From: Lonsdalea britannica
GTDB lineage: Bacteria > Pseudomonadota > Gammaproteobacteria > Enterobacterales > Enterobacteriaceae
Direction: 5' to 3'
Length of the DNA: 64,000 bases
Assembly (NCBI RefSeq): GCF_002111595.1
Contig: NZ_LUTN01000007.1
Coordinates: 124,001 to 188,000 of the forward strand
How positions within the stretch are numbered: the stretch's first letter is position 1; each line of letters begins with the position of its first letter. This document shows, piece after piece, positions 1-10,879 of this stretch. A program made the position numbers and the translations under genes. Below the pieces are notes generated by a model, which saw nothing but the letters and a program-made list of their open reading frames with translations, was not told the origin of the DNA and ran no database searches.

Positions 1-1727
1 CGTTCCACCAGCGCGTCGTCGTACAGGCGGGTAGTGACCCCGCTCGCCACCTGGTTAGCGGAGGCGATACGGTCCAGGCCGCCATAGGTGCGGTCGCGGA
101 ACAAACCGGCATAGTCGCTCTGCAGCAGAGTCGAGTCATAGCTCTTTATGCGGCTTTGGTCGCGGTACGGCACGTAGAGGTACATCGCCCGCGGTTCCAG
201 CGTCTGGGTGTAGCCCTTCGCCCAATCCATATCCCGTTCAAAGACCAGCTTTCCGTCCATTTTGTACTGCGGCAATACTCGGTTGACCGAGTCATCCAGT
301 TGGTTGTTCGGGTTAGCGCTGTTGTAGTTGGACAGGTTGGTCTGCTGATAGTGGGTCGCCATCAGTTTGGCTTCGGTATTCAGGCTCGCCCAGCCGTTGG
401 ACAGCGGCAGATTAAAGGTCGGCTCGGCGTGCAGGCGGGTCGCCGTCGGCATATCCGGGTTGACGTTGGTAAATTTCACCGCCTGCCCGTACAGGTGCAT
501 GTCGATTGGACCGATATCGTTGCGGTAGTAATTCATGTCGAGCTGCGGCTGCGCGCGGTAGACATCCGGGGTTCTGCTGAATATCTGATAGCTGCGCGTC
601 GACAGCGTGGCGTCGAAGTTGCGGTCGGCGTAGGCAGCGCTGAACTTCTGGGTCGCGTAGCCATCGGTGGTAGAGCCGTATTTGGACTCTAAATCCGTGA
701 AATAGTACGGGTCGCTGACCTTGGTGTAGTCGACGTTGAAACGCCAAACCTGATTGAATACACCACTGTGTTGCCAGTACGTCAGCCAGCGGGTGGTGTT
801 GCTGTCTGCCTCATAGGTGCCCGCTTTGATCTGTTTGTCGTACTGTTTATCGTTCGGCAGCCAGTCCAGCTCGAACACACCGGCGCCTGCGCGGGTCAGG
901 TAACGAAATTCGTTTTCCCATTGCAGTCCACGCTTGGTTTGCAGGTGTGGCGTAATGGTGGCGTCGAAGTTTGGAGCGATGTTCCAGTAGTACGGCGTAA
1001 TCAGCTCAAAGCCGTTGTTTTTGCCATACTTGGCGTTCGGGATCAGAAAACCGGAGCGGCGGCGGTCGCCTACGGGGAGCTGAAGATACGGGCTGTAAAA
1101 AATCGGGACGCCGGCGATGCGGAATCGCGCGTTCCAAATTTCGGCCACTTCTTCTTGCCGGTCATGGATGACTTCTGAACCCACGACGCTCCAGCTGTCA
1201 TCACCCGGCAGGCAGGACGTGAAGGTGCCGTTTTCCAGAATGGTGTAACGGTTGTCGTCGCGCAGCTTCATCTTGTTGGCATCGCCGCGGCCTTGACGTC
1301 CGACCATCTGGTAGTCGCCTTCGTAGACGTCGGTGTCTTTGGTGTTCAGGTTAGACCAGGCTTTAGGCCCTTTCAGGATCACCTGGTTGTCATCGTAATG
1401 AACATCGCCAGTGGCGGTTACCGTGCGGGTCGGGTCAGTTTTACCCGCCTGCTGTAACTGATTCAGCTCGACTTCCTTCGCGGTCATGACCCGATTGCCT
1501 TGCTCAATATTCACATTGCCTGTGAATACGGCGTTATCGGGGTAGTTCGCCTGGGAGTGATCTGCCTGAATGTGAACGGGCAACTGGCCGGTATCGCCGG
1601 TCACCAGCGGACGATTATACGTCGGTACGCCGAGCATACACTGAGAGGCGAGGTCCGCCATGGCTTGCTGGCTGTAGAGCGCTGACCACACTAACGAGGC
1701 CAGCAGAGTTGGGAAACTTTTTTTCAT
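1..1727 (-). CDS. lptD: LPS-assembly outer-membrane protein LptD (3' part outside window)
   Basis: LptD is the beta-barrel that, with the lipoprotein LptE, inserts lipopolysaccharide into the outer leaflet of the outer membrane. About 575 N-terminal codons are present and the frame runs open off the left edge. The protein starts [14 protein letters not shown], a signal peptide ending near ALYSQQAMA, followed by the N-terminal periplasmic (OstA/LptA-like) domain with [18 protein letters not shown]. The two N-terminal cysteines used for LptD disulfides are visible (LASQCMLG and [11 protein letters not shown]). The barrel part includes [16 protein letters not shown] and [14 protein letters not shown]. 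It is divergent from djlA, with 186 bp between the starts, as in E. coli. The last residues in the window ([14 protein letters not shown]) are in the same frame as the start, so no net frameshift is present. Confidence 0.96.
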   Translation of the reverse strand, partial: MKKSFPTLLASLVWSALYSQQAMADLASQCMLGVPTYNRPLVTGDTGQLPVHIQADHSQANYPDNAVFTGNVNIEQGNRVMTAKEVELNQLQQAGKTDPTRTVTATGDVHYDDNQVILKGPKAWSNLNTKDTDVYEGDYQMVGRQGRGDANKMKLRDDNRYTILENGTFTSCLPGDDSWSVVGSEVIHDRQEEVAEIWNARFRIAGVPIFYSPYLQLPVGDRRRSGFLIPNAKYGKNNGFELITPYYWNIAPNFDATITPHLQTKRGLQWENEFRYLTRAGAGVFELDWLPNDKQYDKQIKAGTYEADSNTTRWLTYWQHSGVFNQVWRFNVDYTKVSDPYYFTDLESKYGSTTDGYATQKFSAAYADRNFDATLSTRSYQIFSRTPDVYRAQPQLDMNYYRNDIGPIDMHLYGQAVKFTNVNPDMPTATRLHAEPTFNLPLSNGWASLNTEAKLMATHYQQTNLSNYNSANPNNQLDDSVNRVLPQYKMDGKLVFERDMDWAKGYTQTLEPRAMYLYVPYRDQSRIKSYDSTLLQSDYAGLFRDRTYGGLDRIASANQVASGVTTRLYDDALVE

Positions 1728-1913
1728 ACGCGGTATCAGGTGTTCCGTCATCAAGGGCATCATGCCGGCAAACCGTCAGAGACTATATCACGCGCTGGCG
1801 CAGTGCCAGTGCTAAATCCCCGCCGTTTTCTACGCGCTGCCGTTAGGAGCAAAGATAAATGACGGGTATGATAAAGCAATTTTTAGCCGACGGCATGAGG
1901 ATTTGAGGAGTAT

Positions 1914-2801
1914 ATGCGCTATTGGGGAAAGTTGCTGGGGCTAGCGATGGGCGCAGCGTCCAGCGGTGGCGTCAGTGCAGTGATTATCGGGCTGTTGGTG
2001 GGTCATTTATTTGACAAAGCCCGTTCGTCGCGTCGACGCACGGCTTTTTCCGCACACTCCTCTCGGCAGGCCTTGTTTTACATCACCACGTTTCAGGCGA
2101 TGGGCCATCTCACCAAATCGAAAGGCCGGGTGACGGAGGCGGATATTGTCGCCGCGACCCACGTTATGGACCGGCTGGAGTTGCGTGGCGAAGCGCGCAA
2201 CGCGGCTCAACAGGCATTCCGCGAAGGCAAGTCTCGTCAGTTCCCAGTGCGCGGCAAGCTGCGGAAACTGCGCGATGTCTGCATTGGCCGTTTTGATATG
2301 GTTCGCCTGTTTTTGGAAATTCAACTGCAGGTCGCCTTCATCGACGGCGCGCTGCATCCCAACGAGCGTCGGCTGCTGTATGTTTTCGCCGATGAGCTGG
2401 GCGTGACGCGGGCGCAATTCGAGCTTTTCCTGCGCACGATGGAACGCACGACGCAACAATCACATGCGCAGTCTCGGCACGGCACGGGGGGTTGGTCCCA
2501 GCAGGGCGGTAATGCGCATCAGCGTCGGGGGCAGTCATACGATGGACGCTCTCAGTATCAGCGGCCGCCGACATATCCGCGTGGGCCGACCGTGGAGAGC
2601 GCCTGCCGGACACTGGGGGTACGTTCCCATGATGATGCGGCGACGGTGAAGCGGGCTTATCGCAAGCTGATGAGCGAACATCATCCGGACAAGGTGGTGG
2701 GGAAGGGGCTGTCGCCTCGGATGATCGAACTGTCGAAGCGCAAAGCGCAGGACATTCAGGCGGCCTACGAATTCCTCAAGGTTCACAAGTTTACGCGTTA
2801 A
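1914..2801 (+). CDS. djlA: Membrane-anchored DnaJ-like co-chaperone DjlA
   Basis: DjlA is a type III inner-membrane J-protein that stimulates DnaK and, in E. coli, influences the Rcs envelope-stress pathway. At 295 residues it is somewhat longer than the E. coli protein. A single N-terminal membrane segment (residues about 7-30, rich in Gly/Ala/Val) is followed by a TerB-like central domain and a linker rich in Gln, Ser and Gly (about residues 180-230). The C-terminal J domain carries the diagnostic HPD ([11 protein letters not shown]). A GAGGAG ribosome site sits 4 bases before the ATG. Divergent from lptD; convergent with rluA. Confidence 0.95.
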   Translation: MRYWGKLLGLAMGAASSGGVSAVIIGLLVGHLFDKARSSRRRTAFSAHSSRQALFYITTFQAMGHLTKSKGRVTEADIVAATHVMDRLELRGEARNAAQQAFREGKSRQFPVRGKLRKLRDVCIGRFDMVRLFLEIQLQVAFIDGALHPNERRLLYVFADELGVTRAQFELFLRTMERTTQQSHAQSRHGTGGWSQQGGNAHQRRGQSYDGRSQYQRPPTYPRGPTVESACRTLGVRSHDDAATVKRAYRKLMSEHHPDKVVGKGLSPRMIELSKRKAQDIQAAYEFLKVHKFTR

Positions 2802-2868
2802 CGTTTCCTCGCCCCTCGTCTTCGTCGACGCCCTCTCTCCTGTTGCTACTCACACTTCGAACACTTCG

Positions 2869-3522
2869 TCAAAAATCCGGTTCGCAGCGAAAATGCATCG
2901 GCTCATGCGATGCCGGATGAGTGATAAACAGCTCCTGCGCGTGCAATTGCAAACGCGATGCCATCGCCCGTGCGGCGGGCGGTGCGTAGAAACCATCCCC
3001 CAGAATCGGGTGTTCGATAGCCAGCATGTGCACCCTCAGCTGATGGGAGCGGCCGGTGATCGGCATCAGTTTCACCCGGGTCGTGCCGTCGTCGTCGCGA
3101 GACAGCACCTCCCACAGGGTCTGCGCAGACTTGCCCTCGGTGAAGCAGACTTTTTGCTTGGGGCGGTTGGGCCAGTCGCAAATCAGCGGTAAATCGACCA
3201 TCCCCTCGTCCTGCGCCATATGCCCCCAAACTCGGGCGATGTAGCTCTTTTTCGGCTCTCGTTCGCGGAACTGGCGTTTGAGCTCACGCTCGGCCGCTTT
3301 GGTCAGGGCAACGGCAATGACCCCGCTGGTCGCCATATCCAGGCGATGAACGGATTCAGCCGACGGATGTTCCGCCTGAATCCGACTCATGATGCTATCG
3401 CGATTTTCCGGCGCGCGGCCGGGAACGGACAGCAGGCCGCTGGGTTTGTTGACCACCATCAGATGGTCATCCTGATACAGCACCTGTAACCAGGGTTCTT
3501 GCGGCGGGTTATAGGGTTCCAT
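2869..3522 (-). CDS. rluA: Dual-specificity 23S rRNA U746 / tRNA U32 pseudouridine synthase RluA
   Basis: RluA isomerises uridine to pseudouridine at 23S rRNA position 746 and at position 32 of several tRNAs in E. coli. The 217-residue protein has the family-size single catalytic domain. The catalytic aspartate lies in HRLDMATSGV (motif II), and the second conserved block is RSHQLRVHMLAIEHPILGD. The gene lies downstream of rapA on the same strand with a gap of 68 bases, as in E. coli, and converges on djlA. No unusual features. Confidence 0.95.
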   Translation of the reverse strand: MEPYNPPQEPWLQVLYQDDHLMVVNKPSGLLSVPGRAPENRDSIMSRIQAEHPSAESVHRLDMATSGVIAVALTKAAERELKRQFREREPKKSYIARVWGHMAQDEGMVDLPLICDWPNRPKQKVCFTEGKSAQTLWEVLSRDDDGTTRVKLMPITGRSHQLRVHMLAIEHPILGDGFYAPPAARAMASRLQLHAQELFITHPASHEPMHFRCEPDF

Positions 3523-3590
3523 GACTGGCTCCGAGCGGGCGGCAAGGGGGAACCCCTGCCGCGTGAGTGATAAGCGCCATCATGCCGCTG

Positions 3591-6495
3591 TTATTGGTGT
3601 GAAACCACGACCAGACGGATGGCGTCCAGACGCCAGTTTGCCTGTTCGAGATTCAGCAGCACCTGTTCCCGCTGGGTTTCCAGCGCCTGTAGCTCATCTT
3701 CGCGGATGTTGGGGTTGACCGCTTTGAGCGCCGTGAGGCGTTCCAGCTCGTGCCGCAGCGCTTTATCGGCGAACTGGGTGGCCGTCGCAATCACCTTCCG
3801 GGCCTGTTCGGCGACCAGCGGCTCCGCTTTTTGCAGCATGTCATGCACGTCAGGTTGGACGGCGTTCACCAGTTTGCTGGCGGTGTGGCGGTTGACCGCG
3901 GCCAGCTGGCGGTTGAAGCTTTCGAACTCCACCTGCGCGGCCAGATCGGTGCCTTTGCGATCCAGCAGGATGCGTACCGGCGTCGGCGGCAGGAAACGGG
4001 TGAGCTGCAGTTTTTTCGGCGCCTGCGCCTCTACCACATACACCAGTTCCGCCAGCAGCGTGCCGACCGGCAGCGCTTTGTTTTTCAGCAGCGATACGGC
4101 GCAGCTGCCGGTATCGCCGGACAGGATCAGATCCAGTCCGTTACGGATGAGCGGGTGCTCCCAACTGATGAACTGCGCATCCTCGCGGGACAACGCCTGC
4201 TCGCGATCAAAGGTGATCGTACAGCCGTCCTGAGACAAACCGGGGAAGTCCGGCACCAGCATATGTTCCGACGGACGCAATACGATCAGGTTGTCGCTGC
4301 GATCTTCCTGATGGATGCCGATGATGTCGAACAGGTTGAGCGCAAAGTTGACCAGCGTGACGTCGTCGTCCTGCGCGGCGATATCGGTGGACAGCTTTTT
4401 CGCCTGTTCGCCGCCGTTGGAATGCATTTCCAGCAGGCGGTCGCGACCCTGTTCCAACTGGGCTTTCAGCGCATCGTGCTGTTCACGGCATTCGCGAATA
4501 AAGTCGTCGACGCCGTCCTGCTCTTCCGGATGAGCGAGCAGACCGATCAGACGATCGTAATGGCTGTCGTAAATCGAGCGGCCGGTCGGGCAGGTATGTT
4601 CGAATGCGTCCAGACCTTCGTGATACCAACGGACCAGCAGCGCCTGCGCGGTCTGTTCCAAATAAGGCACCAGAATCTGGATGTCATTCTCCTGACCGAT
4701 ACGATCCAGACGCCCGATGCGCTGCTCCAGCAGGTCAGGGTTGAACGGCAGGTCAAACATCACCAGATGGCTGGCGAACTGGAAGTTGCGGCCTTCGGAG
4801 CCGATTTCGGAGCAGATCAGCACCTGAGCGCCTTCCTCTTCCGAGGCAAAGTAGGCGGCGGCGCGGTCGCGTTCCAGAATCGACAAACCTTCATGGAATA
4901 CCGCGGCGCGGATGGCTTCCCGCGTGCGCAGCGCCTGTTCCAACTGCAGCGCCGAGGCGGCTTTGGCGCAGATCACCAGCACCTTCTCATCGCGATGGCT
5001 GGTCAGGTAGTCGAGCAGCCACTCTACGCGCGGATCGAAGCTCCACCAAGTGGCGTTTTCATCTTCGAACTGCTGATAAATTTGCTCGGGATACAGCATG
5101 TCCTGAGCGCGCTTCTCGGAGGTTTTGGCGCCGGACATGATGCCGGAAACCTTGATCGCCGTCTGATACTGAGAAGGCAGCGGCAGCGGGATGGTCTGTA
5201 GCTGACGTTCCGGGAAGCCCTGCACGCCCTGACGGGTGTTACGGAACAGCACGCGGCTGGTGCCGTGGCGGTCCATCAGCAGGGTGATGAGTTCTTCGCG
5301 TGCTGAACGCGCTGCATCCTCGTCCGAGGCGTTGATGGCTTGCAGCAGCTCGCTGATGTCCTGTCCGCCCAGCAGCGACGTCAGCGCCTGAAGATCCTCC
5401 GGGCTGGCCTCGTCGCCGGTCAGCAGCTGGGTCACCGCATCGGCCACCGGCTGATAGCGCTGCTGCTCGGCCACAAATTCGGCGTAGTCGTGGAAGCGGT
5501 TCGGATCCAACAGACGCAGGCGGGCGAAGTGACTTTCCTGACCCAGCTGTTCCGGGGTCGCGGTCAACAGCAGCACCGCCGGGGTGACACTCGCCAGTCG
5601 CTCGATAGCCTGATACTGCGGGCTCGGCTCGGCTTCGCTCCAGGTGAGGTGATGCGCTTCGTCGACCACCAGCAGATCCCAGTTGGCGTTGGCCAGCTGT
5701 TCAAAACGTTTCGGGTTGCGCTGGACAAAACTCAGCGAACAGATAATCAGCTGTTCGGTTTCGAACGGGTTGCTGCTATCCAGCAGTGCTTCGGCGTAGC
5801 GTTCGTCGTCGAACAGTGAGAACAGCAGGTTGAAGCGGCGCAGCATTTCCACCAGCACTGGTGCTGCAAGGTTTCCGGCACCACGATCAGCACGCGCTCG
5901 GCACGGCCTGACAGCAGCTGTTGATGGATGATCATCCGGCTTCGATGGTTTTTCCCAGACCCACTTCATCCGCCAGCAGAACGCGCGGCGCGTGGCGCTG
6001 GCCGACTTCGTGCGCGACATACAGCTGGTGGGGGATCAGGCTGGCGCGCATCCCGCGCAAACCGTTCCACGGCTGCAGGGCCTGAGCGTGCAGGTGCTGA
6101 CGGGCGCGATAGCGCAGAGCAAAGCGATCCATCCGGTCAAGCTGGCCGGCGAACAGGCGATCCTGCGGCTTATTGAAAGTCAGTTTGCTGTCCAGAAACA
6201 CTTCGCGCAGCAGGGCGGGCGTTTCATCGTCGAGCCGCAGGCCGATATACGTGCGCAGACCGTTTTCGTCGATGACTTCGTCGACCTGCATCTGCCAACC
6301 CTCATGGCTGGTGACGGTATCGCCCGGATTGAACATGACCCGGGTGATGGGGGCATCATTGCGGGAATAGAGGCGATTCTCGCCGCTGGCTGGGAACAGC
6401 AGGGTAACCATTCTGGCATCAACCGCCACTACCGTTCCCAATCCTAATTCGCTTTCTGTGTCGCTGATCCAGCGCTGACCAAGTGTAAAAGGCAT
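3591..6495 (-). CDS. rapA: RNA polymerase-associated ATPase RapA (HepA), frame broken by two 1-base deletions
   Basis: RapA is a Swi2/Snf2 ATPase that binds RNA polymerase and promotes its recycling after transcription. The N-terminus ([20 protein letters not shown]) has the tandem Tudor-like domains; the motor domain shows [14 protein letters not shown] (motif I), VVDEAHHL (motif II) and [12 protein letters not shown] (motif VI). The frame is lost just after GKTIEAG at about 5936 and again at about 5856, where the expected residues [15 protein letters not shown] are split. Adding one base at each site gives 968 residues, exactly the E. coli length. Two losses within 80 bases in an otherwise perfect gene suggest sequence error, although a true null mutation cannot be excluded. 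Confidence 0.93.
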
Positions 6496-6917
6496 ATGTG
6501 CTTAGCTCGATACTCGTCGTTGTCGAAAATTGTCTGAATGACAGTCATTGTCGGCCGCCCTGCCGGGAAAAAGGCGTAAATGCCGCATTGCCCGTCGTGG
6601 TATGGCAGGCGCCCGGTCGGCATGACCCATGTTGTTATGTGTGAGTTAGCGATGTCCTGCCGTCATTTGCGAGCGCGCTGACGGCCTGTCGGCGCGATAG
6701 GCGAAAGTCGCCCCGCTACGTGTGCGCCGCTCGCGCATTCGATGACGTTGGCCTGAAAGGCCTGCGCCAGGCGCCGTCCTGCGCGGATACGGCCCGAATC
6801 TGAATGCATGGGCTGACGACAGCGCAAGGTCTTATCGAAAATACCGCCGGATTCGGAAAGGGCGTTATGGTACTGGATGGACGCGCGTTCGTCACCTGCC
6901 AAACCGCCGTCGGTGCA
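6496..6917. other. Intergenic region between rapA and polB; no gene seen
   Basis: About 420 bases separate the rapA start from the polB stop. Short reading frames here (for example on the minus strand near 6663-6902) have no recognisable homology and no good ribosome site, so I do not call them. The region must hold the rapA promoter (minus strand) and the 3' end of the polB transcript. I see no clear rho-independent terminator. Confidence 0.6.
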
Positions 6918-9293
6918 TCAAAACAGCCCCATTTGTCCGGTGACCAGCATCGTGAAATCGTCGTGCAGGAAGGGCAGAATCCCATCCGCCACCGGTTGCA
7001 GCTGTTTCTCGACGTAGTGTGGGTAATCCAGCGGCGAATGGCGGGTTTCCAGCGGTTCAGGCCCGTTGACGGTCATGACATAGCTGATCCAGCCGCCGTT
7101 TTGATACTGGAGCGGACGCCCGTGCTCACGGTTGTACTCGTCGGCCATTCGGGCGGCCCGCACCTGCGGCGGAACATTGCGCTGGTATTCGCTGAGTTTG
7201 TGGCGTAGCCGCTTGCGGTAGACCAACTGGTCATCCCACTCGCCGTTCTGCGTTTTGCGCACATACTCGCGCACCCACTCCTGATAGTCCTCACGACGGA
7301 AAATCCGCGCGTAGAGCTGCTGCTGGAACTGCTGCGCGAGAGGCGTCCAGTCGCTGCGCACGGTCTCCAGCCCTTTGAACACCAGTTGCGGCTCGCCGCT
7401 GGCGTTCAACGTAAGTCCGGCATAGCGTTTTTTACTGCCCTGTTCCGCGCCGCGAATCGTGGGCATCAGGAAACGCTGATAATGGGTTTCGTACTCCAAC
7501 TCCAGTGCGCATTCCAGGCCCTGAGTCTGCGCCAGATGTTCGCGCCACCATGCGTTTACATACTGCACCAGTTCCCGGCCGATGGCGTCCGCTTCCCGAT
7601 CGTTGTGAGCGTGATTGAGCCAGACGAAGGTCGAGTCGGTATCGCCGTAGATCACCTGATAGCCGCGCGCTTCAATCAGCGCCTGCGTTTGCTGCATGAT
7701 GTCATGCCCGCGCAGGGTGATGGAGGAGGCCAGTCGGGGATCGAAGAAGCGGCAGCCGCTTGAGCCCAGTACGCCGTAGAAGGCATTCATGATGATTTTC
7801 AGCGCCTGCGACAACGGCTTGTTGCCGCTGCGTTTCGCCGCCTCGCGCTCCTGCCAGATGCTGTCGACAATCGCGGGCAGACAGTGCTGCTCGCGGGAAA
7901 ACCATGCACCACGGTAGCCCTCAACCGCATGCTGTTCGTCCGGGTGCCGCATCCCGACGGTCAGTCCGACGGGGTCGATCAGAAAGGTGCGAATGATGGA
8001 GGGGTACAGGCTTTTATAATCCAGTACCAGCACGGAGTCGTACAAGCCCGGACGGGAGTTCATGACGAAGCCGCCGGGACTGGCTTCCGGCGGGATCTCG
8101 CCAAGGTTGGGGGCAACGAAGCCTGCCCGGTGCATCCGGGGCAGATAGAGATGGGTGAACGCCGCCACGGAGCCGCCGCTGCGGTCTGCCGCCAGACCGG
8201 TGAGGCTGGCGCGTTCCAGCAGGAACGGCAGCAGTTCGGTCTTGTCGAAGATGCGCGTGACCAGCTCGCAGTCTTTCAGGTTGTAGTGGGCGAGGGCGGG
8301 TTTGTCTTCGGCGAAGCGGCGGTCAATCTCATCCATCCGCTGGTAGGGGTTATCCATCGCCTTGCCCTCGCCCAGCAGCGTCTGCGAGACAAACTCCAGG
8401 CTGAAGGAGGCGAAGTTCCAGGTGGCGGACTTGAGCGCTTCAATACCGTCGACAATCAGTCGTCCGGGCGCGCTGGCGAAAAAGTGCCCCTGTTTGTAGC
8501 CATGTTCCCGCCACTCTAGCTCCGCCTGCTGACGGCCCAGCCGCAGCGGAATGCCGTAGCGTTCGGCGTGTTTTTGCAACACCCGCAGGTCGAACTGCAC
8601 CAGATTCCAGCCGACGATCAGATCGGGATCGTACTGCTGGATCCAGTGGTTGAGCTGCTCTAGCAGCTGGGGGCGGCTGGTCGCATACGTCAGCGTGAGG
8701 TCGCCCGCGTCAGCCGGGTTGCCGTTGGGCGGACCCAGCATAAACACCTGCCGCTGGCCGCAGCCTTCAAGACCGATGCAGTACAGCTCGCCGTGGCGGT
8801 TAGTTTCGATATCCAGCGACACCATGCGCAGCGGCGGACGATAGTGCGGTTCGGGTTTCATTCTGGCATTGATGAGACGTCCTTCCGGCCCGGCGTCGCC
8901 ATCGAACCAGACCGGCGCCGTAATGAAGCGCTCCATCAGAAAGCGCTCTGGCGGGCGAATGTCCGCTTCATAAACCGGTATGCCGACGTCTTGCAGCCGT
9001 TTCTCGATACGCTGTAACTGGCGGTATTGCGGGCAGTAGAGGCCGAGTAGATCTTCGTGGTGAAAACTTTTCATTCCCAGCGGGCGCAGTTCGGCCTTTC
9101 TCTCGCCGTTCAGCGCGGCGCGGACGTCCGCTTCATGACGGGCCGGAACAAAAGCCACGGCCTGTTGCAGAGGAAGACGCACCCGCTGCGGGCCGTCGTC
9201 GGTGGCGAGCCAGAACTCGACCTGAATGCCGGCCGGCGTATCTTGCCAATGACGGGTGAGCACAAAGCCCTGACGCGGGGAGGAAGCAGTCAT
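6918..9293 (-). CDS. polB: DNA polymerase II (family B)
   Basis: Pol II is the SOS-induced family B DNA polymerase used in replication restart and translesion synthesis. The 791-residue protein matches the E. coli enzyme along its length. The 3'-5' exonuclease motif (MVSLDIETN), polymerase motif A ([14 protein letters not shown]), motif B ([13 protein letters not shown]) and motif C ([11 protein letters not shown]) are intact, and the C-terminus ends in the beta-clamp-binding type peptide TGQMGLF. I prefer the ATG at 9293 ([16 protein letters not shown]) because it aligns with the E. coli start. A longer frame to 9326 adds [11 protein letters not shown], and the ribosome site for the shorter start is close to the ATG. 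A weak LexA-like site lies upstream. Confidence 0.95.
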   Translation of the reverse strand: MTASSPRQGFVLTRHWQDTPAGIQVEFWLATDDGPQRVRLPLQQAVAFVPARHEADVRAALNGERKAELRPLGMKSFHHEDLLGLYCPQYRQLQRIEKRLQDVGIPVYEADIRPPERFLMERFITAPVWFDGDAGPEGRLINARMKPEPHYRPPLRMVSLDIETNRHGELYCIGLEGCGQRQVFMLGPPNGNPADAGDLTLTYATSRPQLLEQLNHWIQQYDPDLIVGWNLVQFDLRVLQKHAERYGIPLRLGRQQAELEWREHGYKQGHFFASAPGRLIVDGIEALKSATWNFASFSLEFVSQTLLGEGKAMDNPYQRMDEIDRRFAEDKPALAHYNLKDCELVTRIFDKTELLPFLLERASLTGLAADRSGGSVAAFTHLYLPRMHRAGFVAPNLGEIPPEASPGGFVMNSRPGLYDSVLVLDYKSLYPSIIRTFLIDPVGLTVGMRHPDEQHAVEGYRGAWFSREQHCLPAIVDSIWQEREAAKRSGNKPLSQALKIIMNAFYGVLGSSGCRFFDPRLASSITLRGHDIMQQTQALIEARGYQVIYGDTDSTFVWLNHAHNDREADAIGRELVQYVNAWWREHLAQTQGLECALELEYETHYQRFLMPTIRGAEQGSKKRYAGLTLNASGEPQLVFKGLETVRSDWTPLAQQFQQQLYARIFRREDYQEWVREYVRKTQNGEWDDQLVYRKRLRHKLSEYQRNVPPQVRAARMADEYNREHGRPLQYQNGGWISYVMTVNGPEPLETRHSPLDYPHYVEKQLQPVADGILPFLHDDFTMLVTGQMGLF

Positions 9294-9331
9294 AACCTCA
9301 GGCCGTATGAAGAAGAAAGTCGTCATTAAGT

Positions 9332-9347
9332 GTGGTTATTCATACAG
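9332..9347 (-). promoter_or_regulatory. Possible degenerate LexA (SOS) box upstream of polB
   Basis: Read toward polB the site is CTGTATGAATAACCAC. The left half CTGT is perfect and the CTG-N10-CA spacing is kept, but the right half reads CCAC rather than ACAG. E. coli polB has a LexA box at this place, so this may be a weakened version. Low confidence because only half of the consensus is good. Confidence 0.35.
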
Positions 9348-9452
9348 TGGTTGTCCAGCCTTTTTCGCCTGCCACCTGGTGAGGCAATGCTGACAATCGC
9401 GGTGCGCCCGGCGTCCGAATGATTGATTTGTCTTATGAAAGCCGGGGCAATA

Positions 9453-9467
9453 TTCGCACCATGCGAA
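9453..9467. promoter_or_regulatory. 15-bp palindrome upstream of the liv-type operon, candidate activator site
   Basis: TTCGCACCATGCGAA is a perfect inverted repeat (TTCGCA-CCA-TGCGAA) centred about 127 bases upstream of the sigma-54 promoter elements. That is a typical distance for a bacterial enhancer-binding protein site. It resembles, but does not match, the NtrC consensus (GCACCA half-site). Function is inferred only from position and symmetry. Confidence 0.4.
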
Positions 9468-9543
9468 AGCAGCGCGGGGTCCTTGTGGTGCAACTGATGC
9501 CTGTCGCCGCCGTTTAAGGCAATCACTTCCGGTTATGTCTGAT

Positions 9544-9561
9544 TTATTAATTGATTAATAA
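9544..9561. promoter_or_regulatory. IHF-like / palindromic AT-rich site upstream of the liv-type operon
   Basis: TTATTAATTGATTAATAA is an 8-2-8 inverted repeat. Within it, TTGATT preceded by TTA at the right distance matches the reverse IHF consensus (YAA-N4-TTGATW) with one mismatch. It lies between the upstream palindrome and the sigma-54 promoter, where IHF usually bends DNA. It could instead be the operator of an unknown repressor. Confidence 0.45.
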
Positions 9562-9584
9562 CGTGTTTATCCGGCCCGGCTTAT

Positions 9585-9600
9585 TGGCATGGTAATTGCT
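9585..9600 (+). promoter_or_regulatory. Sigma-54 (RpoN) promoter for the liv-type transporter operon
   Basis: TGGCATGGTAATTGCT fits the -24/-12 consensus (TGGCAYR-N4-TTGCW) in every conserved position, and the invariant GG and GC are separated by exactly 10 bases. It ends 116 bases before the start of the substrate-binding protein gene and reads toward it. Its presence implies control by RpoN and an enhancer-binding activator, possibly NtrC (nitrogen limitation), but no activator gene is in the window. Confidence 0.7.
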
Positions 9601-9715
9601 GATTTTTCCATTGTGGTGCGGGTTGTGCCCGTGCGCATTTTTGCTGGCTATAGTCCTATACACAGCTTCATTTCACGATGGGAACGTAAACCACTATTCA
9701 TTGACGAGGCGGAAC

Positions 9716-10852
9716 ATGAAGAGAAGAGTTTTCAAAACAACGATAGCGGCAGTCTGTGTGTCCTCTGCGCTGGCGGCCGCGAATGTCATGGCGGACGAAG
9801 TCAAAATCGGTGTTGTGCTGCCCTTGAGCGGCGCGTTGAGCGGTTATGGCCAGCCTTCTCAGAAAGGGGTGGATCTGATTAATGCCATGGAGCCGAAGCT
9901 GGCGAACGGCGACACCGTCAAGCTGATTATCATCGATGACAAGAGCGACAAGGTGGAAGCCGCCAACGCCATGCAGCGTTTAGTCTCCAGCGACAAAGTG
10001 GATGCGGTGATTGGCGAGGTGACGTCGACCAATACGCTGGCGATGACCAAGATGGCGGAAGACACCAAAACGCCGCTGATCTCTCCGACAGCGACCAACG
10101 ACCGCGTCACCCGTAATCGCGAGTACGTCAGCCGGGTGTGCTTCTCCGATAGCTTCCAAGGGGTGGTCGGCGCCAACCTGGCCAGCCGCGATCTGAAGGC
10201 CAAGAAAGCGGCCATCATGTTCGACAGCAGCAACGACTACTCGGTCGGTCTGGCGCGCGCTTTCCGCAATCAGTTTGTGAAAAACGGCGGCACTATCGCT
10301 GTCGAAGTGCAGGCGCCGGGCGGCAGCAAAGATTTCAAAGCGCAGCTCTCGACGGTGAAATCGCACAACGTCGATATGATCTACATGCCGATTTACTACA
10401 CCGAAGGCGCGCTGATTGCGGTACAGGCCAAGCAGCTGGGGCTGAAAGTGCCGGTGGTGGGCGGCGATGGTCTGGCGGCCGATCCGATCTTCTTCAAACT
10501 CGGTCAGGATGCGGTGGAAGGTTACATGACCACCGACTACTACTCGCCGAATGCGAAAGAGCAGACGCCGGACGGCGAGAAGTTCATTCAGGCGTGGACC
10601 GCCAAATATAAAGAACCGACCCATACCTGGGGCGCGATGACGGCAGACGCCTACAAGATGATTATTGCGGCGATGAATAAGTGTAGCGACCCGCACGACC
10701 GCGTCTGTGTGAACAAAAACCTGCGTGCGACCACCAACTTTACCGGCATTACAGGGACGCTGACCCTGAAAGGCGGCGATGCGATCCGTCCTGCGGTCAT
10801 CAACGAAGTCAAGAACGGGCAGCTGGCGTTTAAAACGGTGGTCAATCCTTAA
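9716..10852 (+). CDS. HAAT-type (LivJ/LivK-like) periplasmic substrate-binding protein
   Basis: First gene of a five-gene ABC importer. The 378-residue protein has a signal peptide (MKRRVFKTTIAAVCVSSALAAANVMA, cleaved before DEVKIG) and a type I periplasmic-binding fold: VKIGVVLPLSGALSGYGQ at the start, then VDAVIGEVTSTNTLAM and TPLISPTATND in lobe 1. The family binds branched-chain amino acids, other amino acids, amides or urea. This sequence is clearly unlike E. coli LivJ/LivK, so the ligand is not settled. The ATG at 9716 is preferred over a 40-codon upstream extension because it has GAGGCGGA just before it and yields a proper signal peptide. Two Cys residues (MNKCSDPHDRVCVNK) may form a disulfide. 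Confidence 0.9.
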   Translation: MKRRVFKTTIAAVCVSSALAAANVMADEVKIGVVLPLSGALSGYGQPSQKGVDLINAMEPKLANGDTVKLIIIDDKSDKVEAANAMQRLVSSDKVDAVIGEVTSTNTLAMTKMAEDTKTPLISPTATNDRVTRNREYVSRVCFSDSFQGVVGANLASRDLKAKKAAIMFDSSNDYSVGLARAFRNQFVKNGGTIAVEVQAPGGSKDFKAQLSTVKSHNVDMIYMPIYYTEGALIAVQAKQLGLKVPVVGGDGLAADPIFFKLGQDAVEGYMTTDYYSPNAKEQTPDGEKFIQAWTAKYKEPTHTWGAMTADAYKMIIAAMNKCSDPHDRVCVNKNLRATTNFTGITGTLTLKGGDAIRPAVINEVKNGQLAFKTVVNP

Positions 10853-10879
10853 TCGGCGGGATGTAGTAAGGAGCGCACA

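Noticed and set aside
3750-5201. 483-codon open frame antisense to rapA
   Set aside because: It is the complementary-strand shadow of a conserved gene with strong third-position GC bias; no homology, no ribosome site, no conserved motif.
6663-6985. Short minus-strand frames in the rapA-polB gap
   Set aside because: They overlap the polB end in a different frame and show no homology or ribosome site.
9596-9715. 40-codon N-terminal extension of the liv binding protein
   Set aside because: It starts within the sigma-54 promoter and would put the signal peptide internally; the internal ATG has a good ribosome site.
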